Both the position numbers and the translations under genes were made by a program. DNA of 64,000 nucleotides, from the NCBI RefSeq assembly GCF_032854445.1, contig NC_088301.1, forward strand, positions 55,725,187 through 55,789,186, given 5' to 3'. This document shows, in pieces, positions 49,201 through 61,200 of this stretch. Origin of the DNA: Liolophura sinensis. Lineage: Eukaryota > Mollusca > Polyplacophora > Chitonida > Chitonidae. Within the stretch, counting starts at the first letter, position 1. Every line of letters starts with the position of its first letter. Under the pieces are notes generated by a model, which worked only from the letters and a program-made list of their open reading frames with translations, made no database searches and was not told where the DNA came from.

Positions 49201-52200
49201 GGACATCCATGGAATTACGGTAATACCATGGAGAGTTTGTTGTGGATTCACAGTTCACAGATTATAATTTTTTTACAGTCATGTCGAGCAGTAGGCATAC
49301 CGGCTGCATGATTGCAGCATGGCTTGATTGACTACAATCAAGTTCTCCGTAATCAGGCGGTGTTTTTGATGAGATCTGGTCCATATTGTCTCAATCTGTG
49401 GCATTGTTAGGCCATGTGTGTAACGAGACAGTACCCTGCATTCAGTTACTGCAGTCACAAAGCCACACTTGGGCATGGAATAGTCTTGAAATTAGTTGTG
49501 AAAGTATAGCGATTGTTTCCTGCTGTCTGTGTTGTACACACAGAGAAGCCTCACACGCCTGCAGAGAATGTACCGCAATGACATCACAAGGCCAGTGGTG
49601 GCTCAGCTGTCTTGGAGTAGATTTTCTGATATTTGATCACGATTCTACTGTTTTTCTTCCGCTTTCAACATTTTACACTATCGGAATCGATTCAGGGAAC
49701 ATAAGAGCATCTATTTGCAGTTTGGAAGGTCCAACACTGGGGTCTTACTTTAAGGGCAAATTTAGTTAGGCGAGCTTCATGAAACCAGCCCCAGTTTCAT
49801 CCAAACACTTAGTAAATAGTGCTTTAGTCTGGACTGAAGTTAATACCAAGCTTTTAAATAAGTGGGTGTATCATTGAAAGGACTTGGCTGGATAAGAAGT
49901 TAGTACCTCCATCAGAAGGCAGTTTTTTGTCATCCCTATCACAGTAAATGGGACTAAATAATGAAAGTATACATCAAAGTAAAAGTCAAACATTTCATGT
50001 CATGATTTTATAACTTGTTTCAGATGATCGAGAAGAGAGTCTGAGCATTCTTGAAGAGGCATCTGCCATCAAAACTCTGAGCAGGAAGTTACACCTGGAG
50101 AGTCAGTCAGGCAGTGGAGCAGTGACAATTGACGATGTAATCAGCAGTCTGCTCGTTGAGGTTTATGTGCTGCAGGACAGGGAGCTAGCCTTTATACTGC
50201 AGGCAATCACAGATAAGGTGTGGCTGATCTAATATAAGTATTTTTTTTTTTTTTTTGTAATATTATATGTTGAAGATCTGAAGTTAATTTCTGATTTTCT
50301 GTGTAGTGTACAGTTAAGTAGGTACCAGGCCATACTAATTGGTCTCGATCAATCTGTAAATTAGATTTTAGTTTGAGCTAATTATAAAACAAAGAATACC
50401 TGCGTAGTTTAATATTTGTTACATGTAGCTATTTGCAAATGTTAATCTGAGTTTACTTGATGAGGAGAGAAGATTCAGAAAATCTTAGGATGCTATGACT
50501 GTATACCAGATAATATCAATCACAAATGTAGAGTTTACATGACATCATACATTATCTATGTGATATCATTTTCTTAAGTGTTGGGTTAACCTTCAATGTG
50601 TCTAAAACATTTTCATGATAATTAACAACCTATTCTGTTCTCATTTTTTTAGGATGAAATTGAGCTTGACAAATTGTTAGCTAATGAGATGAATGCACGA
50701 CGGTGGGAAATGGTGGAGAATGTTGTTAGTGTGATAACAAAATATGAAGGGGAGGGCAGCGATGATGAGCTTTTACAGGTAAAACACGTCATGTATTTGT
50801 AGTGTTGAATATTTGAATATTATATATGTAGCTATGCTTCCATTTACTGCTTTAATTAAAGGGTGTAGATACATTAAATTTGTTTCACAAGGAACATTTA
50901 TGGTTCTTGTGTGTCATTTATTTCATGTCTCTATTTACACAGGCGCTAGATGAAAAATATGACTCGCTGCGAGACAAACTGCTGATGGAGGCACTGATGA
51001 AGCAACTTGGAGAGGCTGAGTGCTGAAGTTGAGTGAGCAGGAGAGACAGAGGCGATTGGCCCTGCTCAAGCTCCAGGAGAAGAGGCTGAGAAAAGAAGGT
51101 AAGACAATATCCCCAAATATCTGATATGAATAGGCTTTAGTTATATTGGATTACTGGATTGTATTTTATATATGTTTTAGAGGTTTCACTAGTTAAATAG
51201 GGTTTGGCCAAGTATGTAAGATACCAATATAATCATTAAAATGTTGTAACAGGTAAAACTGATGAACTGGCTAAGCTACTTGGAGATCATGAGCTGGCAG
51301 AAAAAAATCTTCGTGATCTGTTGGGTGAAAGCAGAGCAGAGGCTGAGCGCCATCTCAGAGAAAGGCTAGCTGAACGACAGAGGAGGAAAGCTCTGGGTAA
51401 GTACAGGTGAATGAACTTGCCCTGCTTTGGTGACAAGTTGTCCATGATGCTCAAAATGCGCATCACTTAGGAAAGCTTAACAGTAACTTTTTTTTACACC
51501 CAGCACTCCAGTTTTCTCCACCTGTACACTGTCTGCCTTACACTGATATTTATTTTTAGAAATGAAGTCAGCCTCAGTCAAATACAGTGTATATATTTCT
51601 GTAGTTCTAATGTGTGAGATATACCTGCCAAGGATTAACTCGGGTAATTAAAGCAGTTTATGGATCAAGTGATTGCTAAACTCTTCCACCCCTTTCTACT
51701 CTGAACAGGAGAAAATTTAGAGGATGATGATGATGATGTCGAAGATGATATCAAGAAGCAAAGTGAGACAGGAAATATTCTGACTGACCTTAACAAACGT
51801 TATGAAGACGAAAGAGATGCCTTAATGGCCGGTTTGAAAGGTATCAGAAAACTACTCATTATTTGTTGCGCTCTAAAGAATAGAAATTAGAAGTTTCTTT
51901 TGATTACAAACACACACTGTAGATATTGTAAGTCATTGTTATGCTGGTATTTTGTCCAGTTAAACAAGTTTTAAGGAATAATTCTTACATTAACAAAGAA
52001 TACTTTTTTAATAATTATTGTGATAGCTGAATCTCTTCATTTTAAATTCTCTCTAATTTTCCCAATAAGTGGACCTCTTGTCTTTTTCGCATTCATAGTA
52101 CACACAGCTCACTGTTATGAACATTATATCATTATTATAAGTCAGTGTTAATGGCAATGACTTGACTGTGTTGTGAGTCTGATTCTGCTGGTGTTTTGCA

Positions 52201-55200
52201 GGTCAAGAGAAAGGGTTTTGGGGAGAAAAGGAGAGGCAGGCAGAACTGCTGAGGCTGAGGAAAGAGCGCAGGCAGGCAGAGCAAGAGGGCAGATTTGATG
52301 AGGCGGCCCTAGTGCTTGGCTTGGCGGAACGACAGCAGCAACAGTTAGAGGAGAGGTAAAAGTCCAGTTGTCTGTTATGATCAAAATCTTGGTTTGCTTC
52401 TTATAGCCAGGATTTGTGTTATGCCTTGTTTACAGGTACACATCCTGATAGTTTGTCTTATATGCCATATATGGCTGTCAGTTTGACAGTACTACTTTCC
52501 AGGTACTTGTACGTATAAAACAAGCCTCATTTTGAAATATCATATATAAGCGTAAAAAAATTTGTGATTGTTTGTAGGCTAAAAAATGATCGAAAGCGAC
52601 AAGAAATGCTTGCAAAGAGTCGTCTAGAGGAGTTGCGGAAAAGAAAAGAAAAGCACAAGAACAATGGCAAGGAAGAGGTGGTCAAGACCGGGGACCGAGC
52701 TGCTCTGCAGGTGTGTGACAGTTGGAATCCCTTATTTATAACAAACATACATCGGGTTTTTTTTTTCTTCTTCTTTCTGGAGATGGTAGGAAACCTGGAT
52801 TCTAGTTACCACTTTCTGTTTTCACAGCAGTTCATATTATCCTTCAGTTCTTTCCATATAGCTCATGTGCTGTCTTTGTGTATAAAGATGTGAGTTACGT
52901 GTATAGGTAGTTTACTGTACTGTTTATGTTGTGGAATGAAGATAAGTTTTGGGTGACTGATTTTCACTGGTTCTTGTATTATCAATGTGTTTAACATATT
53001 GAAGTTAGTAACTTGTGGTTGTTGAGCAGGAAGCTGTGCTGACTCTGCTGGAGAGGCGCCATGCCTATGAACAGGAGCTGCTGTATAAGATGCTGTCAGA
53101 CAAGAGAAATGAAGGACTTGGGAAAGAGGCCAAACTAATGTCAGGGGTGCAGAGGGATGACAGACTAGCAGACCTGATGGGGAAACTTCAACAGGTCCCA
53201 AGTGGTATGGCATACATGTAGTTCCTTCTGAAAGCATTTTTATATCCCAAAATTTAGGTGCAATACAGTAGTTTTTAATTTCATTATTCTGTTAATAATA
53301 TTTGCAACAGTTTGACTGTCTGCCATCCTTTTCTATTTTACTTTCATGAAGACGTATATTACATGCCCTTTTTGCCTGCCTTTTAGGTAAGATAAAGGAA
53401 CGACTTGATATACTGCGGCAGGGTGTTGTTGTGAAGATGGAGTCTCGCCAACTTGCTCTGTGCCAGTCCACTGACCAATCAGATGTCCAGGATACAGATG
53501 TCTGTGTGTCCTTGATGGCAGACCTCCAGGAAGAACAGTCCGTGGAGGCAGAGAGGCTGATAAGCTCTCTTCAAGACATGGTACTGTGCAGTTAAAAACA
53601 TGATTGTTTGCCTTTTTTGTTTATGTAAGTAAATATATGTATTGCTGCCATTAATCTCTAATAGATGTGATTAAGAGCAGTGCTCTTAAATGGTAGATTG
53701 GGAAATATGTACCTTGTAAGGATTACCTGAGATGGCCTGGTGTCTGTCCACAATTTTCATTTTAGCTTTAGGATAGGTATGGTTCAACTAACTGAATTTA
53801 CTAAACTACACTCGTAGGTCATCTACAGTTTGTATAATACTTGTATTTTCTTCAGGTAAGGTGACCTGCTGTATACCTGAAACATGTAATTGTTATTTTC
53901 TTTGGCATATAGCACTTTCTTCAGTCAAGTTTTAATGGTGACAAGGATGAACTTCAACAACGAGGTTTTTAAATTTTTTTAAATTTGTTATATGAGAAGT
54001 CATTCTGCTTATTAGATTTAACTTTTGTTTTCTGACCTGTACCAACAGGATGATGACCAGTTAGTTGCTCTACAAGAAAAAATCTTGGCCTCCAAAAAGA
54101 ATGAGGATGTAGAGTGTGTAGTTACAGTGGTCTTTGCCCCAGAGCCACACAAGAAGACAAAGGAAGGAGAGTTACTGAGAGCCCTAGAGGAGAAATATGA
54201 TGCCCTCAGAGATAAACTGTTGATTGAGTCCCTCATGAAACAGGTCATACAAATTTGTGTTGTAATATATGTAATAATCACCTACATTCTTATTTCATCT
54301 CGTTTAGTTCAGAATGCATTTGCACACTGACAAGAGAACTATAACACATGTTATCCGTGCATTTTACCTCCCCAGTATTACCTAACTACCTCAACCAAGC
54401 TTTCTTCCATAAAGGGGTGCAAGCCTACAAACTTTCCTCCTGATTCAGTACAAAATCTTCCATGTCATTGCTTGACTGATTCGTCGTATTCCCCTACTTG
54501 TCCCACTTCAATAATAGTAATGGAGACAATGCTTTACTGTCCACCTACAGGCTGGGGAAGCAAACTGGCAGAAGCTGTCAGAACAAGAGAGACAAAGACG
54601 ACTCATAGAACTGAAAATGAAGGAACGAAAACTCAGGCAGGAAAACAAAATGGATGAACTAAGCAAAATATTGGGTGACTATCTGAACTTTCAGACTGAA
54701 CTTCCTGGAGCCTGTTGTGTGAATAATTATTAAGTGCAATGAAATGGTGCATGATGCCTATACATGAATTTTAAAGTATGTGAGTACATCGGACATAATC
54801 AAGGTTGCTTTGTGATTGGCTCTTGGTTTTGTTTTTACATGGTCAGTCTTATATATCCATGAATATGGATTGTATGGCAATAAAAAACAATTTCTGTTTT
54901 ATTGTACTTGTCATGCATGTTATTTTATTCTCTTAGGCAATGACATTAAGAATAAGGAAGCTTTGGAAAAACTGCTTGGTGAATCAAAAGAAGACCAAAG
55001 AATAAAGCTGCAAGAGAAGTTAGAAAAACGCAGACAGAGGCTAGCTGAAGGTAAAATGTTTAACATGTGTATATAACAGATAATATGTATTGTGTAGTTG
55101 TTGTGTTTGGACTTTTTATTTATAGTACATCCTTAAAAGTTGTTTGTAAAGTTCCTGAAATTAATATTAAAGCAAGTTATATCATAACGTTTGGATACTT

Positions 55201-58200
55201 CAGAATGTTTTAACACTCCAAGTAGTACATTTATGAGTTACAAGTGATATTAAAGGGAAAGGCAATAATTTGAGCTATCATTGGTAAATACAGAAACTTT
55301 GATTTGATTATGGATTTTGAATATGGATTTTTTGCCCCAAAACACTAGTGTAAGCTTTTTCTAAGTCACGCTGACAAATGTCCACAATGCTTAATGTGTA
55401 TGGTCATCAGGGTTGTCCGAAGAGCAGTGTGATGACTTGGAGAAGGCTGAGGATGAAGAAGAGGCGAAGAAACCTCGGAATGTTCTCCTGGATCTTCAGC
55501 ACAGGTTTGATCAGGTGAGCTTGGCGTGCTCAGGTGAAACACACCTGAATGCAGTGTAGACAAGACAGACTTCCAACTTGTCTGAATTTTGAAATAATGG
55601 TCATGTGGCATTTGAATTACCAAAAGTAATGAGGGGAGATTAGTACAATACTTGCAGTCTGAGATGACCTATATGATGAAAATTATCATTAAATCATTTT
55701 TGTTTAGCAACAATAAAGCAAGAGTTGATGTGACTTGTAAAACAAATTATCTATATGGCTCAGAACACACAGGAGCAGGTTGTCATGCAGGGCTAGGATT
55801 AAATTGCTGGTCTTTCAATAGCTTTAGACTCCCAAGGTGTTGATTCAGTCCAGGTCTCAAGCAAGAGCTGTGTTCAGTTCACCAATTTATGGCTTCATGC
55901 ATTTACACGTCAATCAGTACATCTAATGTTTGATTCACGTATAGGGGACACAAACTTTCTCCTGCTCATTAGGAATTAGTATGCATCTAAGCCGGCAAAT
56001 TTGCCATTTTCCATTCGCATGACCACCAGATTTGCCATTTTCCATTTACATGGTCACCATATTTACCATTTGCCATTTACATGGTCACCAGATTTACCAT
56101 TTTCCATTTACATGGTCACCAGATTTACCATTTTCCATTTACATGGCCATTAAATTTGCCACTTTGCATTTACATGACCGCCAAAATTGGCAGATCAGAA
56201 AAAAACCACTGTAAAAGACCCAGCTTAGTTTAGGTCACTTTTTTTCACTAGCATAAACATCTGAGCCAGACCGGAGCTGGCCTCGACCCACCAATTTTTC
56301 CTAGTGTAACCGAGGCTAGGGACTTCTCAATATTTACCTGAACTGTTCTCAGAGCTCCTTGGTGGTCCACAGCACTTGTAGTAGGGCTGTTTATGTGCTC
56401 TGACATGAAGTTTGTTGGTGTTCATTTGTCTTCCACCAATATGATTTACATGTTGAGCTCACACTGGATGAACATCTTTGTGTCACACTGGAAAAATAAT
56501 CAAATTACTTGCCAAGGGCTGAAGGTTACTCCAGGCAATCTGGTTACCATGAACTGTGAAGCTGACCATTGTTACCTACCCTAATTCTTCAACTTTTTCA
56601 ACCACAAACAAATCATTCTCATTCTCAGTGTCATTTTCACAATAAATGCATGCATAAATTCCACGGAAAATAGTGCTTTAATGGTTGAAAAGCTTGAAGG
56701 TTTACAGTATGTAACCTGTTTGAATCACTCAAACAGTCAGTATGTTGCCTGTGCAAGTAGCCACTGAACAACGTGATCGTATGGTGGGGAATAACTCTCC
56801 AGTAAAATGCTTACCTGCACATAAAACATGAACACACCGGTTTTGTACATCATGAATGATGTATGTTCATGATGTAGCAGTAGAACATGAGATTTGTAAT
56901 ACATGTTGTTACATGTCACCTTCACTGCTAAAGTCTTGTGGGTCATGAAATAATTGTCACATGTATATGTGAGCTTGTACATTTCTGTGATTTATGCAAG
57001 TCTTTTCAAAGGGTAAGTCATGTTTCTGTTTTTTTTCCTATGGGAGTAGATACAAACCTCTTTGCTGCTGATGGGTGCTTGTTCTTTGTTCTTGGGTAAT
57101 GCATGCTCTAAGCCTTATACATTTACACTGTTACAAAACTAACTACAATTTTAGAAAAATTTGTTCTCTTCTGCTTCTTGTGTAAGTTTCTTCCTTACTA
57201 TAAAATTTTAGTTATTGTATCTGCATGTTGACATATGGTACAAAAAAGCACAGGAATTAAATAGGTTTCTCTCTTTGTTTTCTTGTCTTCTCTTGTTTTC
57301 TGATCTCTGTTTTCTGTAAAGGTGTGGTGTTTTTTTTTTAGTTTTTTTTTTTCAAAACTTGAGTTATAGTTTAGAGTGATAGTATGATAGTAAGGTGTGG
57401 TGTTTTTTTTTTTTCAAAACTTGAGTTATAGTATAGAGTGATAGTATGCCTCCTAGTCTCTACATATCTTCATTACCTGAGCATATATGAATCGTCTTTT
57501 ATTATTTTTATATGGGGTCTTCTATATGGTGATTAGCAATATCAACTTTGCTTGTAGTTTTGTCCTGTTATTTTCCTCTTTGCAAAGTTGACTGTAATTT
57601 AGTTCAGAACAGGCTCATATTTACAAAAATTGTCTTTGGGACGGTATTGTCTGGAATTCGGTTCATTGTCGTATCAGACTTAATATGTAAACCAGTTATA
57701 GAAAAGAGTGGATGAAACAAAGCAGTAGAAGACAGGTTGCATCTACAATGCATATTAATTCTGTAAAATAAAAACCAGTATATATAATGACATGGGATGC
57801 TGATCTTTTAAGGCTAGATTTAAGACTTAAATTATAAGCTTATACATGTATCAGGAAATATTTCATTACTTTTGACTATGTTTCCATAACTCAGGAAAAA
57901 GCAGAGTTGTTGGAGCGACTGCAGGCTAGTGACAGTAAATACGCACAGGAGCGGCAGCGACAGATGGAACTGGTCAGACTGAAGAGAGAACAGAGAAAGG
58001 TTCATCAGGAGGAAAAGTTTGAGTCTGCTGCTCTTGTCCTGGGGCTTGCAAGAGAGGCAGAGGAAAGGTAAACAAGTACCCTGTGCTCCTCTCCCCCCAC
58101 CCCCACACCTCTTCCTGAATTCATTGGGATAGTGACTTTTGGTTATAGCCGTTGTAGGGAAGCAAATGTTCCAGCATAAATATTGATAGACTTGCATTCC

Positions 58201-61200
58201 AGTTAGATGGCTATTTTGACAAATCAAAGGAAAAGTGTTTAGGAACACTGTAACATAGGGATACTTTTTCTTTTCTTTTTACCAGAGTTGAGAAGAATTT
58301 ACATGCAGATCGTGAACGCCAGCGGAGATTAGCCAAAGATAGACTGGAGGCAAGGCGAAACAGAAAGAATGATATTCACATTCCGTCATATGAACTCTCT
58401 ACTCTTGGAGGTTCAAACGATGTGGTCTTCCTTCAAGAATGTGTGTTCAAGGAGATTGAGGCTAGACATCAGGCTGAAAGAGAATACCTGATTGAGGTAA
58501 ACACAGTCTTCTCATAAAAAGACAACCCCAAATCTATTAAAATCTTGAACTCGTTGAACAGTTATATGTACAAGCTGTCTGCTGGTAAGAAGCCATCTCA
58601 AGATATGCGTACGTTTTACACAACCACATCACTTTTGGGTCTCCTGTATTTCTCACTTTGCATAATGAATCATTATCGGATGCCTATTACAGTTATTGCC
58701 TGTATATGACATATGGGTATCCTGAAATAATTGTTCCATACATTTTTAGGATGCTTTAGCTGTGTATTGTTTTCATTTTCACACACATTTGTATTTGCAT
58801 AGAATTGTCAGTCAACACTGGGTTGATCTACCCTGAGGCCCTCAGGGCACACACAATTTGAAACAATATGTTACATTATATATTCGTTGGAAACATGGTA
58901 ATTTGGATTATGTAAACCACTTGCAACAAGATTTTGAAAACAATACATATATAGTGGCAAATTAAATCAACACAAAGTACTTAAACAGTGAAATAATAAT
59001 AAAAGCAAGTGTGATTTTTGCCAGTACGAGACTTCATGAACTTCTTTATATTATCTGATTTTTCATGGAATAATTAATACCGCTCCTCAGAGGGATATTT
59101 CAGTGGTTTATGTGGTATAGGATGGTGATAATATGAAAACATTGTTTTTGTGTTATTACTTGCCAGCTTTTACAAGAGTGTGAAAAGGAACATCTTAGAC
59201 CATTGTCTGAATTTGAGATTAACCAACGGAAGAGCCAGCTCCAGCTTTTGTACAAGAACTGGAAGGGGACTAGTGATGGACATGTTAAGGACAAAGATAC
59301 TCTACAGAACATTTTATTGGTTTGTATTAGTTCGCATATTTGACAGATCCTAGTGTAGTGCTTCAGTATTTGTGAGACATCTATTTTATATTAAAACATA
59401 TCCAAGACCTGTCAGGTTTGAAGTAGTAGTTGGATAGTAAGATATCATTTGAAAATAATTCTTAATTTCTGGCATGATTCCATTCTATTACAGTTTAGTA
59501 GTTGTTATCTTAGTACACTGCTTCTACAGGGATGCATCTATACCAGGGCAGGGGGGCCCAGGCCAGGGCGGAGTAAAGACCCAGGGGCCTCTCACCAATG
59601 CAGTCACTGTCAGTTCAAGTCCAACTCATGATGGCTTCCTCTCTGGGCGTATGTGGGAAGTTCTGCGGATTGCCCCATGTTTCCCCCGGGTCCTGCCTGG
59701 TTTCCTCCCACCATAATGCTGGCCGCTGTCTTATAAGTGAAATATTCTTGAGTACCAATCAAATAAATAACTAAAATAACTAAATACCAGGACAGGTGTA
59801 GCCGTTGTTTTATACCCTGATAAAGCTTTTATGCAAGAGCTGAACAAGTCATGATCTGCAGGATGCTTGGGGAGTTTGGGCAACAGGTGTTTTAATTCTT
59901 TGCTTTCTGATAATTTAAGAGTGCTGTTGGTGTACATCTCGCGAGTAGACAAGAAGACAATAAGGACTCCACTTCTCCGGATGGACCCCAGGTGGCACTG
60001 TTGGCAGATCTGCAGCAGTTGCAGGATGATGAACTTAGAATTCTTGTATCCAGTATGGCTCAAAAGGTAATGTATGTGTACAATTTCAAGTGCACTCTTC
60101 AGACTATGAAATTCTTTGACACACTTTCAGCGGGTGTTGTAGACAAATAACAATCGACAAAGTTTGTACAGCTGTCTTCATTTGCACATTCTAATGCTGG
60201 GTTAAACATCTTGGCTTCTGACAATAAAGTGTGTATAGCTGTACATCACACATGCATTTTCCATGGGCTCTCAGTTTTCCTGCATCCATGAAACCGACAG
60301 TCTGACAGTAGAATACATCAAAGTTCTATCAAAATTCAGAACTTTTAATGACATCAACTGTTCAAACAATGGCGAGCTTCTAAAGCATTTATTTTAAACT
60401 TCATGTAAGTCAAATGCTTATCAAATTTTAGAAGGATCCGTCTGTTGGTTTTGAAACGATGCGTCAAGGTTTTGCCTAAAATGCAGTATGGCCTCTAGAC
60501 TTATGACCTGTAAACTACAAGTCCTAAAAGATAACATCCGTAAGAATTTTGGCGCCAAATTTCAAATAGCAGTGATTTGCAGTTTAGAAAACGACAGAAA
60601 GTACTTTCCAAAAAGAACATTTTTTAATTTATCTGAGTGAAAACAAGAGGATCACAACTTTCAGCTTGGAAGCCTAATAAAGATTTGAAACTGTGCCACG
60701 ATAAGCATCTAAGAGGTTCTTCTTGTTTCAAGGATCCAGAAAGCCTGAGGGAAATAAAAGCTGTCCAGTCAGTGAAGAGATCAGATGGTCACCCTAGCAA
60801 CTTAGCAGCAGTATTGCTGTCCATGACAGTGGAACAGGCTGAAAATGACTTGAGCGATGATGCACTTCTGCAAGCTTTGGATATGAAATATGGTACATTT
60901 AAAGACAAGCTGTTTATGGAGGTGTGTAAATGATCTTTGAACTTTGTTATATCATCTTGTTATATCTTTGTTATTTCACATCTGTGAAATAAATTTTCAT
61001 GTGAAACACTATTAGAGCTGACAGTAGTGTTCATTTTCTTTTGCCATGGAATCTTTTGTTAGTGATCATGTCAAGCTGGGTATCATAAAATGATCTGGAA
61101 ATGGAGAAGCCTTTGGTAGGTCAGCAAATATAATATATAATATAACTGCCACCCGTTTACATAGAAAACTGAGATGTCCTAAGTATACAGCCTGGCAATA

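Noticed and set aside
49386-49769. 127-codon plus-strand open frame in an intron
   Set aside because: Lies inside the element with inverted ends, is not conserved with any transposase I recognise, and has no splice or codon support.
53913-53964. Possible 52-nt exon (HFLQSSFNGDKDELQQR) in the coiled-coil gene
   Set aside because: Good acceptor and coding-like, but 52 nt breaks the phase between flanking exons, which join in frame without it, and the donor GTTTTT is poor.
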